Part shown: one piece after another, positions 11,003 through 23,145 of the stretch | How the letters are laid out: each line of letters starts with the position of its first letter | Numbering within the stretch: position 1 is the first letter of the stretch | NCBI GenBank assembly: GCA_037176845.1 | Contig: JAYKXP010000003.1 | Span: 1,240,001-1,304,000, forward strand | Direction of reading: 5' to 3' | Length of the DNA: 64,000 nucleotides | Origin: Paramarasmius palmivorus | Taxonomy: Eukaryota; Basidiomycota; Agaricomycetes; Agaricales; Marasmiaceae | Notes under the pieces: model-generated | Database searches by the model: none | What the model saw: the letters and a program-made list of their open reading frames with translations, nothing else | Told to the model about the DNA's origin: nothing | Made by a program: the position numbers and the translations under genes

Positions 11003-12789
11003 ATGGACTACCTTCCAGTGGTAATCCAGGCTCATCCCCGTCCATCATCCTCAAAACATACCGGAGAATCAAGATACTGGCGCTCGTTTAAGCATCCAGT
11101 TTTTATCAAAGAATACGCCCCAGTAACCTCGGTTCATTTTTCTCCTTCAAAACCGCACCGATATGCAGTAACCGCGGCTACTCGAGTGCAAATCTATGCC
11201 CCAAGAACGCAAAAAGTTACCAAGACTGTGTCGAGGTTCAAGGATGTTGCTAGGAGTGGCTGCATAAGGGCAGACGGAAAGCTACTTGTAGCAGGAGATG
11301 ATACAGGTCTGATTCAGGCAAGTAGCATAGTATAAGCCTTTTTATATTCGCTGATGTTTTTCCAGGTCTTTGATATAAATTCACGCGCCATTCTACGACA
11401 ATTTGACTCCCATAAACAACCTGTCCACGTCACAAAGTTCTCGCCACTAGTCCCGACACAAGTTTTATCCTTGTTCAGACGACACCACTGCCAAAATTTG
11501 GGATGTACCATCCCAAGCTTGCATATCCACCTTCACCGACCACACCGACTACGTTCGGTCTGGTCAAGCGTCCACCTCCAACCCTCATTTATTCTTGACT
11601 GGATCATATGATTCCACCGTGCGATTATTCGACTCGCGTTCAGGGAATTGCGAGATGGTGATGAACGCAGGGGGCTCTAGTAAAGAAGGCAGTGTACCAG
11701 TAGAACAGGTTTTAATGTTCCCGTCGGGTACAGTCGCGTTATCCTCAACAGGACCCATTCTACGCGTCTTGGGACCTTGTTGCAGGTGGTCGATGTGTCC
11801 GAGCATTGTCCAAATCACCAAAAGACAGTAACCTCCCTGGCATTTGATTCCAATGCTAGCCGCCTTCTACGGGTGGTCTCGACCAGATGGTAAAGGTGTA
11901 TGATGTGAGCACCTATAAGGTCGTACACACGATGAGGTACCCTGCACCGATTCTCTGTTTGGCCGTGTCAGTAAGTGATTTTACTCGCATCTTTACCAGT
12001 TCAGCTGCTCATCTTCAACCTAGCCGGACGAAACCCATATTGCAGCAGGCATGACGGATGGAACACTTTCTGTCCGTCGTCGACAACCCAAAGCCTCAGA
12101 GGCAGACGGCGAATCTTCGCTAGCAAAAACCATTCTACAATCTGGAACCTATGATTCCTTTTTGGGTGGATCGTTACCGACGATAGGCGAGGGTCGGGTG
12201 AAAGGCAAAGGAAAGGCCAAACCACTAGGGGATGTTAACGAACTGCGGGTAGAGAGTCGACGCACGAAGAGACTCAAGAATTACGACAAATATTTGAAAA
12301 GCTTCAAGTACTCGGCAGCTTTAGATGCAGTGTTGAAGAAGGTGATTGCTTTTGGTCATTACTGCCAATGGGTGCTAACATGCATACAGAACGTCCCACC
12401 GACAATCACGTTTTCGCTCTCATACAAGAGCTGATACATCGAGACGGTTACGAATAGCATTGTCTTATCGTGACGACGTGCTTTTAGAGCCGGTATTACG
12501 CCTTCTGGTGAAGTATGTATCCGACCCTAGGTTCGGAGAAATGGTTTGCGACGTAGCCAAAGTTGTTATAGGTAAGTCTTCTATTCAACAGCAATATCCC
12601 ATTCTTGACCCATCATTTATAGAAATGTATACCCCAATTCTTGGACAATCCCCTGTCATTGACAACCTCTTTGTACGGCTCCGGAAGAAGGTTGCCGCAG
12701 AGATACGATTCCAGAAGGAGCTGATACGGACTAAAGGCGCACTCGACATGATTCTGGCGTCTGCGGCATCTGTATCCACTGTACGATAG
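11003..12789 (+). CDS. UTP15: UTP15, U3 snoRNP WD40 protein, with several frame breaks
   Basis: UTP15 is a WD40 subunit of the t-UTP part of the small-subunit processome and acts in the nucleolus on pre-18S rRNA. Recognised blocks are YWRSFKHPVFIKEYAPVTS, AVTAATRVQIYAP, SRFKDVARSGCIRADGKLLVAGDDTG, VFDINSRAILRQFDSHKQPVHV, SDDTTAKIWDVPSQACI, DYVRSGQ..NPHLFLTGSYDSTVRLFD and the C-terminal PVLRLLVKYVSDPR..IDNLFVRLRKKVAAEI. The ATG at 11003 (MDYLPVVIQAHP) is preferred over 10976. Introns are intact, including a GC-AG intron at 11318-11365. The conserved reading jumps frame near 11472, 11774, 11814, 11870, 12410 and 12450, each by one base (or two). No intron explains these. It is either an error-rich patch or a young pseudogene. 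Confidence 0.8.
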
Positions 12790-13167
12790 GTACAATCACA
12801 TATATACTTCTCGTACTGGAACCATCAATGTTCACCTTGCCATGAGTACTAGTCCTGCAGGGTCATGTTTCCCATCTTAATTCCCGGAAGACTCGGGAGG
12901 TCAATGATAGATATATGGGGATCTCGATTGGGTTCGAGGAGGTTCGAGGTGAACGTTTCACAGTGAAGGGAGTTTCGTTGCACAATGATGTAAGTAGGTA
13001 GATCAGGGCCACCGGTGCGCGTTACTTATGTCTAGTAGATGGTCTATGATACCACATGCTCTATGATATCTATAATTCGGCGTCACGGTGAGCTAGACCG
13101 TTGAGAGTGGCTGAGCAGATATTCTCATCAGAACAACGTTAGAGGATGATTGGTTGGGAAGACTTAC
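12790..13167. other. Intergenic, UTP15 / zinc-finger gene convergent gap
   Basis: About 380 bp between two stop codons. I see no gene, repeat or RNA here. Confidence 0.5.
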
Positions 13168-14312
13168 TTACTGGGGTATAATTCTCCATCTTCCGCTACT
13201 GGAGCATTTGTGCGAACCCAGGGATTTTTCACTCGAGAAAAATCCGTGGCATTTATCACACGTCCACTTGCTTTGATACCCATGCTTCGTGACTTCGTGT
13301 CTGAATCGGTCGTGTTGACGAGAAAATTGCTCTGAGCATCCCATCGTACAGGGGAAGGACCGCCGTAGCTGTGCTGATGGCTTTTCATGTGTGTCTGCCG
13401 CGTGTGCTCGCTCATGAATTTCTTGTTGCATGATGCGTTCAAACAAGAGAGACGCCGAAAACGTTTCTGGCCCGATGGCCTGAGGGACGCGGAAGACGAG
13501 TCGGAATCATCGTCCTCTTGGCGAGAGGATGTTGATCCCGAAGGCATAGAGTCCGGGTGTCCGGCTGGATCCGGAGAACTATTCGAGCTCGGAGAGAAGA
13601 GCGTTTGTGGCGGGAGTTGATGTGGAGCTATGATACTAGCAACGTCAGAACTGTATGGCCATTGACATTGAATGGACGAACCTGGCTTTGAGGGCGTAAA
13701 CGCCACTGCCAAGTCTTGCTCAGTCCGCATGTAGTCCCCTTCATTCGGCTGTATCCATTCTAGGAAGCTAGTACTTCCCGGAGGTGTGTCTAAAGGGCCT
13801 GGAGAACCAAAAATGTCGGCAAGATTACTCGAGACAGAAAATCCAGCCCCTTCATGAAGTAGCGCGATGATTGGAGGCGCTACACTATTAGTGCCCCAAT
13901 CAGCAGCTGGTGAAGCTGGTTAACCCACTGCTCGCAACTATTCGTTGTCATACTCACCCGGGCCGCCAGATGTTCCTCTCGTCCCCAAAGTGTCTGAGAC
14001 GATCGCTAATCAGTTTTATCATCGAATACCAAGGTTGAATGGCGACGACTAACCGTATGAGATTGAACTCAAGGAATCCAATGGTAGGCTCTGACTCCCG
14101 GTCCTTTCAAAATGAGTCGTCATCGCGAGGGACCAACAACCATTCTCTATCACACGTTCAAAGCTAACGTGGACTCCACTTGGCCCAGAGATGTCATTCT
14201 CCCGGGGTGATGATGGCTTCATCGTCAACGACAAGACAGGTTGTCCTGTCTTGGATAGTTGAGCGGATACTTTGAGTCTTGAAAGATCTTCGATGGGTAA
14301 TGTCAGGGACAT
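13168..14312 (-). CDS. C2H2 zinc-finger protein, probable transcription factor, one frame break
   Basis: Exons read from MSLTLPIEDLSRLKV (14312) through a serine-rich acidic linker (EDDDSDSSSAS) into three C2H2-type fingers: LSCLNASCNKKFMSEHTRQTHMKSH, FPCTMGCSEQFSRQHDRFRHEVTKHG and WTCDKCHGFFSSEKSLGSHKC. Two regular fingers followed by a C-terminal C-x2-C finger is a common basidiomycete layout. The reading must change frame near 13370, between the first and second fingers. There is no room for an intron, so one base is missing or two are extra. The likely role is DNA-binding regulation in the nucleus; the target is unknown. Confidence 0.7.
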
Positions 14313-15293
14313 GGTAGAGAGTATATCAAGCTGTTGAAGTTGCGAAATGTCAGTGCTTATATGTTACTTAGTGTTCCTGTGAACAGAAGACCCACATACG
14401 AAAAGGGATGCACATCCAACCAATGTGGCACGTCGACAGTTTCAAGAAGGAAGTAGTAGCCCCATTTTGAACATCCTTGCGATCGTCACTGTATTACTCT
14501 GTCTAGAAGAGACTATAAACCCATGGGCATCATTGTACATGATTGCCTGAATTTTCAAGAATACACGGCCGAAAGTGACCACGACGAAGGCCAAGCAGAT
14601 CGTCTTGTAGACGAGGCGATGTTTGGGAGCGTTACCAGTGAACGATTGCAGTGCCGTAGCGACTGATTCTTCCTATGGCCGGCGTGGTAGACGGGGCTTC
14701 TTCAACTCCTTCCACGGCAGGCTGTGGAGGTGTGAAACGTCGGTTGTTGTACATAATCCTTGCAAATCTGTAACGAAGCCCAATGACAGGCAAAACCGCT
14801 AAGCCAGGTATCACGAGGGCACAAAGGTGTATTGGTCCAAACTCCGACGATGGCGCATCTAATAGTAGAATAGTAATTTATTAGTCCACTTCGTACGGTA
14901 ATGCGAAATGATCTTGATTTACGTTGTTCGCCAAAATGCCTGCGGGGCTAATTTTATACGCCCATTTTGATTGCGAAACAAGTTATTAAGTTGCGTCACC
15001 GTACACTGAGGCCGAGGGTCGGCTGTGTCGGGCAACCCACACGTCGATCCGTTTGATAAGTAATCAACCCAAACCCATTGAAGATGGTGTCTGAACGTTG
15101 ACTGTTTACATGCACTTGGGGCTAGCGGGGGAAAAATCTCACCTCGGCTGTACCGAACCGTTCTCCGTATTCCTTAGAAATTCCTTGAACGGCACATGGA
15201 CTGACATACCTACCAAGTCGGATCTACATATCAAGGTCAAGGGCAGCTAGCGCATCATATCCTTGTGTCGTTGGGGACTACGTACATATATAA
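14313..15293. other. Intergenic region with a possible small unassigned ORF
   Basis: This is 980 bp between the zinc-finger gene and CTNNBL1. A minus-strand open segment at 14632-14870 encodes about 80 residues with one hydrophobic stretch (CALVIPGLAVLPVIGL). It follows a possible acceptor site near 14870. I do not recognise it and cannot place a start codon with confidence, so I do not call it a gene. Confidence 0.3.
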
Positions 15294-17638
15294 TCACAGG
15301 CTTTGCACATCCAGCGCGTCAATCAGACTCTGTAGTATGTCCTTCTGCGACGGAGCTCCTGCCTCCTTAGCGGTGGCATCGTCATCAACATTATCATGGT
15401 ATATTCGCAGAGTGTCAACAATGTCACGAAGCGACTGACTTCTGCGATCCATCATTTGGAGAAGGTGTGTTCGTATCTGCGCCACACAAGTCAATTACGT
15501 TGAAGATCAGGATACTGGAGAAGACGTACGCCATCATCCTCCATTGCTACCCAAGCCAAGATGTAATCCACGCTCTGTAGCGTGAACAGACCACCGTCTA
15601 AACGTTGCAAATACCAGCTATCTTCATCTTCCGGTGTTATTTCTTCGCCTTCTGCTTGTAGCTCCTGCTCATGTATCAGTACCTTGTCCTAGCGTTCTCA
15701 TAACACAAACCTTTTTCTGGACCTCGATTTCTTTATCAGTTGCTTTTAGCCTCGTACGTGCGTTGTCCCTTATCTCCAACAGGCGATCAACTTTCTCATA
15801 CCCATTCTCGACAAATTTGGCCAGTAAACGTATCCGTTCGGGCGTGTCCGAAGCAATGTTGGAGAAGAGTGAGGAGATAATGCCCAGGATATGTGAAGTA
15901 TCTTCTGAGGCAGGTAAAACACTGGTCGACGATTTCTTCTTTGCCGCTGCCTATGACGTATGAGATTATGAAGGCTGAATCTGCAATATTGCTCACCTTT
16001 CCCATGAATACACTAAACAATGTCTTCAAACCCAGAGCCTCAATGAATGCCTCGCACGAAGCCGTACCCGCTGCTCCGGACATAGCATAATCCAACGTTT
16101 TGATGGCTCGCGAACGAGCTTGAAGTTTTTCTCTAAACCATTTGAGTGGGGATTTTATCTGAGATTACAGATAACTTACTTGATCATGAGGACCATCAGA
16201 TCAGGTCCTTCAGCTTGAACGAAGAGCTCCTTATTCTTGACCTCAGCTAATGCGGAGCAAAGCGAGTCGAAGACATTTTCCATGAATTCTGTTTCATCAG
16301 CGTCGGCAGGGTCCTTTTTGCGGTATTGCTAAATCCCAGTAATTTTTGAGAGACGTCACGAATGGTGAATTGGTGCACATACCGACAAAACCTTCAGTAA
16401 CGCCTCTACACCATCTTTTGCTCCCAAGGTAAGTCGGTTATCCTTATTGTTTTGTAGGATAATTGACAGGAGCTCCGCTGCATAACCGCGATTTTCGTCA
16501 AATTTCTTTGCTTGGATGCGACTCAGTATCCAGGATAGTAGCGATGTTTTCGAGACTAGGTTAGTGGCGAGGTCAGGGTTGAAGCTGAGGATGTTCTCGA
16601 ATGTGCCAAGAATGTGGAATACACCTTGACGATCGGACTCCTCTTCTTCATTCAAGCGTGTCAGATTGTCGACCAATAATTCGAGGACCGAGTTTTCCAA
16701 CTGAAAGTGGCATAAGCATAATTTCAGTTCCGACCTTCGAACGACTTACCAAGGTTTCGATAAGTGATTTCAGTGCTTCAGCCGAACTCTCTCCTTCTGC
16801 CTCTTCATCTGGATCCCCTTCGCCGACGTCTTCATCCGTCAGTTCATGGAAAACCTCCACCACATCAATGACTATATCCGCGTTTTCGTGACTGAGCAAT
16901 CCAACAAGGAGAGTTATAGTATTTGTTCGAATAAGTTCGGGGTAGGCAACCTGTGGCACTTGGGCAAGTGGAAGGAGTGACTTTATTGCGCTGTCAAGGT
17001 CTGCTTCGGACTCGATGAACCTATGGAGAAGGTTAACGGCAAGTAAAAGAAATATGCATGGACGTACTTTGTAGGATCGTCTGGATACTTAGATCTCTGG
17101 TCTTGATTCTTATTCACAGTCCTTTCAAATTTCAACAACGTCTTTCGTATCCCTGCTATTGATAGTTCCTCGTACGGAACCTATGTTCATGTTCAGCAAT
17201 AATTGAAGAACACCGGAAGAAAGACGAACGCACATCCTGAGGATCCCCAGCATTATCAAAGATATTCAAGATCTCTTTCTGCTCAGCCGTCAAGCCTCCT
17301 CCAAAGAACCTCCCTTCGTCATCCTCTTCTGCAAAGTAGTCCGCGTCTCCACCTGGGGCAAAGGACGCGTCTGGATCATCTTCGTCCATGGCATCCTCTA
17401 CTGTTGCCTTTCTCTTGCCCTTGTCTTGAGACCCGTTCGTCGGGATGTCCGTGACGGTCGAAGTGGGTGCCTCAGAATCCATACGCATCTTCTTCAACAT
17501 TTCCGGAGTTGGGTTGTCCGGCATTTTTCGTTTGTTTCCGCTCAGCGAAACTGGGTATTTTGGGGCCTAGAAAGGTCATAAGAATAGCACCAATAATTCA
17601 AAGAAGGCTAATACCTTGAATAATTTGTCGATATCCAT
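15294..17638 (-). CDS. Beta-catenin-like protein 1 (CTNNBL1), spliceosome-associated
   Basis: CTNNBL1 is an armadillo-repeat nuclear protein that binds the Prp19/CDC5L complex of the spliceosome. Exons join from MDIDKLFK (17638) through RKMPDNPTPEMLKKMRMD, a disordered basic/acidic segment (KGKRKATVEDAMDEDDPD), GGGLTAEQKEILNIFDNA, VPYEELSIAGIRKTLLKFE, then ARM-type helices (YPELIRTNTITLLVGLLSHENADI; NSVLELLVDNLTRLNE; VFHILGTFENILSFNP; RGYAAELLSIILQNNKDNR) and the C-terminal LFTLQSVDYILAWVAMED..IRTHLLQMMDRR. All segments match the family in order with no frame breaks. It is divergent from RAD7 with 144 bp between start codons. Confidence 0.92.
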
Positions 17639-17782
17639 GTTATATACACCAGTTGGTATACACGAATGATGAGAAGAGAAGCGGGTGATCGTGAGAGCGT
17701 CGCGGCGCGGTGCCGCCAAACGCGGTAAATTCTCTTGTCCTCTCAGGCCTCTCAGAGTCATCCTTCAGTTTGGACCACCACC
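17639..17782. promoter_or_regulatory. Bidirectional promoter, CTNNBL1/RAD7
   Basis: Only 144 bp separate the two divergent ATGs, so both promoters must overlap. An ACGCG core (MCB-like, cell-cycle type) lies in CCAAACGCGGTAAA near 17716-17729. The motif call is tentative. Confidence 0.5.
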
Positions 17783-19813
17783 ATGTCCCGTAACGCAGGC
17801 AACGCCGTTCGCGGCCCAACTTCAGCTTTAACAGAATTCTTGAGAGTATGTTCACTGCACAAACCTTTTGTGAAGGGTACTGATATTCGAATGCCCAGTC
17901 ATCTGGAATTACCCCTAGCACCGTTGCTCGACGCGCTGCTGCTCGAAACCAGCAGGAAACCCAGCCCGAAGCTGGACCTAGCTCAGCCGGACCTTCTAAT
18001 CAAGGTGATGAACAAGAGTCTCCTCGTCGTACTCGTGGAAGAGCCGAGGTAATGTTTTTCATGTCAAAAACAGATAGTTGTTAACAGGCACTATAGGAGT
18101 ACGATTCGGATGAACTCGATGACCCTGCCGAAGAACAATCTCCTCCAAAGAAGCAAAAGGTGGCAGAAAAGGGGAAGGGCAAAGGGAAGAAAACCAAAAA
18201 GACGAAGAAAGACGACGACGACGATTATGATGAAGACGATGACGCCTATACTGCTCTTTCTAAATCCATGTGGTCCAACTCTGCCAAGAAACCGGCTGTA
18301 GGCAGCTTTGAAAACTGTATCAAATGCGAGAAGAAGTTCACAGTGGTATGTGCCATCGGTCATTCATTTCTTGAAGTCTCTGAACTCATGGCTGCCAATC
18401 TAGACCAAGTATACTCTGGCATCCAATGATGGTTCTGGCTTCCTTTGTCACGCTTGTGCCAAATCCTCAGGCATGGACCCATTCAAAGCTGGAAAGAAAC
18501 AAGCACCTAGGAAGCGCAAGGCACCCGCAGAGAAAAGGAACGTGGTACACTTTGAGGAGAAGAGGTTTCCTACACTTGTTTCCGTTTGCATTGACGTGCG
18601 TTCCGTCACAAGCATTTCATTCAATCTCTGGTTGACGATCGTTCCCAGATTGTTTCACAACATATTGACGATATTGAAGCATTCGGAGACATAGGTGCTA
18701 TGAACATGGATTCGATATCCAAAGCAATTTCAAAGAACCGCAGGCTGTAAGTATATCTCGACATCTGTTGATGCCTCTTATCTAATACGTGCTCATAGTA
18801 CTTCTGAGAATGCGCACCTTTTCTATGGAGCTGAAAACACCAGCCTTACACTCTATGACGTGACAAAGCTATCACCTCCTGCGATGATCACGTTGTCTCA
18901 ACTCAACCCAAATCTCACCACTCTGCGTCTCGACTTCTGTGGTCAGATGTCAGATGCTGTCGTCGAGAACTGGTCTATCTCCCTTCCCAATCTAGTTCAC
19001 CTTGAACTATTGGGTCCCTTCCTTGTCCGTGCACCTGCTTGGAAAGCATTTTTTGAGACGCATAAGCCTCTGCGAAGCTTCCTTATTACCCAAAGCCCTC
19101 GCTTTGACCTCGAATGCATGCAAGCCCTCGTCAACAGTAGTGCTGGCATCCTGGAAAAACTGCGTCTTAGAGAAGTCGAGAAGCTCGACGATGCGTTTCT
19201 AGAACTTATATCCAAGTGCGCCAAACTTCAGTGGTTGGATATATCCGAGCCAAGTCACTCATGCAGCGACGAAGGCGTCGCTACGCTGCTTGCCTTTGTT
19301 GGCGAAAGGCTCGAATATCTGAACATCTCTAATCACACTGGTCTCACGGACAACACCTTAGACAGCATGAAGGAACATGTTGCACAGCTGCAAGAGCTGG
19401 AGTTTTCAGGTTTACCTGAGCTGACCGATGCTGGTGTCGCCAAGTTCTTTGCTGAGTGGGAGAATGGACCTCTCTCGCGCATCAATATGTCGAGGAATCC
19501 ACAATTGGCTTCCGAGGCAGTCAGTGCTCTTCTCGGACACTCCGTATCTGCTTTGGAGGCCCTTAACCTGAACGGGTTGAAAGACGCCTCTGCTGAGTCT
19601 CTGTCTGGCATATCTGGAGCGAAGGAACTGAAAGGGTTGGACATAGGATGGTGTCGTGCAGTAGACGACTTTGTCGTCAAGGCTATATTGGAAGGATGTA
19701 AAGGTTTGAAGGAACTCAGGGTCTGGGGTTGCAACAGAGTCGAAGGCAAATGGGTTTCAAGTGGACTAAAGAGTCGGGCCAGGATACAAGGGATCGAGGG
19801 CAGTGTTGTTTGA
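17783..19813 (+). CDS. RAD7: RAD7-like nucleotide excision repair protein (zinc site plus LRR)
   Basis: Rad7 works with Rad16 in global-genome excision repair and as an E3-type substrate module. The start MSRNAGNAVRGPTSALTEFLR is the typical fungal Rad7 N-terminus. An acidic/lysine-rich region follows (KKQKVAEKGKGKGKKTKK), then a zinc-binding site CIKCEKKF...CHAC near 18325-18465, then about 350 residues of leucine-rich repeats (LNPNLTTLRLDFCGQMSDAVV; LQWLDISEPSHSCSDEGV; LEYLNISNHTGLTDNTL; LKGLDIGWCRAVDDFV). The first intron is 17846-17898. The last exon is one long open frame ending at 19813, convergent with the aldo/keto reductase 80 bp away. Confidence 0.9.
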
Positions 19814-19893
19814 GTTTATGCGTGTGTATACATAGTACGAGATTGATACAAATGTGTCTGGATTCACTAGAATACAGGGACGTGTCGGATCGT

Positions 19894-21124
19894 CTACATG
19901 TTCTCTTCGCCTTTCCACTCTTCCAGCTTGATGCAATTACCCTCGACACCTGCTGCTATCCAGGCAACAGTTCTATTCCTCGTTCCAGCAATCTCCGCAT
20001 TATCGACAAGCGCACGGATGGCCTTGATAGCCTCAGGAGGTAGATTCAACTCTGCCGCATGTCCATTTTCCTCTACTCGTTCCACTGACCGCGACCCCGG
20101 GATAGGTATCCAAGTGGGATGCTCCGCCAAAATCCAAGCTAATGCAATTTGACTGGGGGTTGCGCCATGCTGATCTGCGATTTCCTTGAACTTGTCGACG
20201 ATAGCAAGGTTCTTGGGGAAGTTTTCTTCAGACCAACGAGGGAGTGTCAAACGAAGGTCGTTGGGCTCAAAGTCATCCCTTGAGCGGAAACTAGAAGGTT
20301 CAATCAGACAGACCCCTAGAATTGATGTCAAAGAAATAACTACCGGCCAGTGACGAGCCCACGAGCAAGCGGAGAGTATGCAACTACGGAGACGCCTAGT
20401 TCCTCTGCCACAGCGGCAAGACCGTTCTTCTCAATATCAAGGGTGAAAGGACTGTACTCCATTTGAATCGCGATCAGCTTTTCGCCGACACCCTTGACTG
20501 CCTTTGCTCTCTTGAGGGTGTCGATGCTGCATTCGCTGAGACCAAGGTATTTGATCTTGCCCTGTTCGACGAAGGGACGAAGAGTCTCCATTACGACTTC
20601 AATCGGCACCTTGGGGTCGACCCTGTGTTGGTAGTAGAGGTCGATATAATCTGTTTGAAGCTTTTGGAGCGAGAGATTGACGGAACGAACGATGTGAGAT
20701 GGTCTGGAGGTGGGGCCATTCTGAGGGGGACCCGCGGGGTCAAATGCACCAAACTTGGTAGCGAGAAAGACTTCGGAACGTCGGCCAGTCTGCTGGAACC
20801 ATTTTCCAATGGTTTCCTCGGCTAGGTGAAGAGAGAAAAGTCAGATCATGGATCAAGATGAGACAACAACGCGTACATGTGCCGTAGATGTTTGCTGTAT
20901 CCCAAAAGTTGATTCCACGATCCAAAGCATACGTCAAGGTTTTGAGTGCCTCGTTTTCGTCGGTCTTGCCATACCAGGCTCCGACAGCTGTAGTCGATAT
21001 TAGTAGATAGCATACATTACAAATGATGTGACACACCCATAGTACCCAAGCCAATTGCTCCGACCTGAGGTCCATTTTTACCGATTGCACGCTGAGGAAT
21101 TTTCTTCAAGGCGTTGGCAGACAT
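19894..21124 (-). CDS. Aldo/keto reductase
   Basis: This NADPH-dependent reductase acts on aldehydes or ketones in the cytosol. The N-terminus is MSANALKKIPQRAIGKNGPQVGAIGLGTMG. The catalytic tetrad is visible: Asp and Tyr in DTANIYG, Lys in LATKFG and His in YYQHRVD. The cofactor region near the C-terminus (WIPIPGSRSVERVEEN) is intact. Length is about 340 residues, normal for the AKR13-like group. The substrate cannot be told from sequence. No frame breaks are seen. The start at 21124 gives the expected family N-terminus. Confidence 0.9.
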
Positions 21125-22601
21125 GTTCGTGTACGATGCAAGAGGAAGCTTGTTATATGTTTTGACAAGGGCATTTCGGGCTTATATAGCAGAATTCGAA
21201 GGCAAGGACAACAGAGAACATTAACAAAGCACTCGTGCTCCAAACTCAGCGGCCGTTCCAGAAGAGAAGGGATGTTGCCATATTTGTCGAAACGGCCGGT
21301 GAAAGAGCTATTTTTTGACCAGTTCTCTCGTACTAGAAGGAAACTTTCCGAGGATAGACACTATCAAGAATTGTCATCCAATAAAGTGACCTGAACGATT
21401 TGAGGCCTGAGGATGGCGCAAGCCGAGAGGGTGACGCAAAGAGGAGTGTCGCTGACATAGACCGTAGACGCGGTGCGGAGATAGTACACCCGGCTCAATC
21501 GAGATCGTCTGGGTCTTGGGATTTACAGTTTCCAGTTTCCAGTTTTTTTCCAGTTTTGGCACGTGCCATCAGGCGCTAGCATTTCGCACTTCAGAATTTG
21601 GTCTTTAATTTTTTCGAGGTCGGTCCATAGCAGGTTTATCGTTAATGTTTTTCTACCAAAGAAACAGAAGCGTAAGAGAGCATGAGAGCAAGGGATGATG
21701 CAGAGATTGTGACTGTGCATCCATCCTCCGCACGGCTGTCTCAAAACTTCACTAGCTTTTATGAGCAAAGAATATTAATGGCGAAGAAATTATTTAGAAC
21801 ATAAAAGTATACATTTAGTAGATGTATAGACAGTGATATAGTCGATACAGTGTACCAAGAGGGCAAACTCTGCCTGACTCCTTTCCCGCTGTTACCACGT
21901 CTCGCCTTTCTCGTTCTTGATAAGTGCCTGGCATTTTGATAATGACACCCTAAATATGCATGCGCCATCCACATTACACCCAGTCACCGAGTGATACCCC
22001 CCTTTTCCTACCCTAGGTGAACGTCGTGGTAGTTGGAGACGGTGATGTAGGTAGTTGCTAATGTTGGTACAAGGGGTGATGATGGAGGTGATAAGGATGG
22101 ACCTTGTTCTTCGTTGTCGAAAGTAGTTCATGACTGACGCATGCGAGTATTACTGGCACCAGGTGAAAGAAGGCGCATGAGCCAGTGTGGTATGGGTGTG
22201 TGACGGAAGGATCTCGCGTCTGCTCAGCATAATCGTTCAACAGGCGGATGACTCAGAGGTGTTGGAGGCCGATAATGGGTACTAGTGACAGTGCAGGCAG
22301 CAGGATAAATACACCTTGCAGTATTAGACGACACTAGAGTAAGACAGGGTAAGTACTGGGTCAAATTGGAGGTAATGATGACGCACATAGAAGACATATT
22401 GGCCCGCTACACTCCTTCCCTTCACAACACACCAATACATCCATCTTGGACAAGTTTCTGTGCTTGATGACTGGACCAGGTGAGCGAGATGCTGAGGGAC
22501 GCGTCACCGGTAATCGCCGAACACCCCTACACGTGACGGAACTGGAAAACTGGAAATGGAAAGCCGGAGGCTCAGACCTTCTGGCTCAATCCATAACCAC
22601 C
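21125..22601. other. Gene-poor intergenic region
   Basis: Nearly 1.5 kb with no convincing gene. Open frames on both strands are short and low in coding character. Short pyrimidine-rich stretches such as repeated TTTCCAG occur near 21528-21555. It holds the divergent promoters of the aldo/keto reductase and ISD11. Confidence 0.5.
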
Positions 22602-22951
22602 ATGTCCTCGCCAACGCCTCGAGCAATACTCAGTCTTTACGGGTCAACTCTCAGAACCTCAAAGTCTTTCAGCTCGTATAACTTTCGAAATTACTTTTTA
22701 AGAAGGACGAAGGACCAGTTTCGTGCCATTCAGGTGAGTGACCTACTGCTTGTTCGCCGGTTCATTATCTGACATCTCCTTCCGTGTCATAGGCAGAGAA
22801 AGATCCTGAAAAAGTCAGGAGTATGTACTCGGATGCCGTGAAAGAGCTAGCGGTGCTCCGAAGAAGTGCAATTGTGAATCAACTATACGGAGGATGGAGA
22901 TTAGCAGTCGAGGATCAAAATTCAGAAGTCTTGACGAGGGGGGATACATGA
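22602..22951 (+). CDS. ISD11: LYR-motif protein ISD11 / LYRM4 homolog
   Basis: ISD11 stabilises the cysteine desulfurase Nfs1 in mitochondrial iron-sulfur cluster assembly. Two exons (22602-22733, 22793-22951) give 96 residues, the usual size. The LYR-type motif appears as LSLYGSTLR near residue 10, followed by FSSYNFRNYFLRRTKDQFR and the C-terminal AVLRRSAIVNQLYGGWRLAVE, all typical of ISD11. An in-frame upstream ATG at 22446 exists, but the family start is 22602 (MSSPTPRAILSLY). Confidence 0.92.
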
Positions 22952-23145
22952 GCAATTGGAAAACCCGTCAATCGCCATTTTCTTGACATTTTGCGCTGGT
23001 GCCAATCGAGGGAGATTCCTTTGGAAATGAAGTGAAGGGTGGAAAGCATGGCCATTTCAAGGAGGTAGTTGTTATGGTTTATAGTTGAGTAATGGATATA
23101 CAGGATATATACAAAAGCATGTGGTCTAAGATTGCATCCAGCACA

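Noticed and set aside
11460..11480. 17 bp GT-AG mini-intron to explain the first UTP15 break
   Set aside because: Far shorter than any fungal intron and removing it does not restore the right frame.
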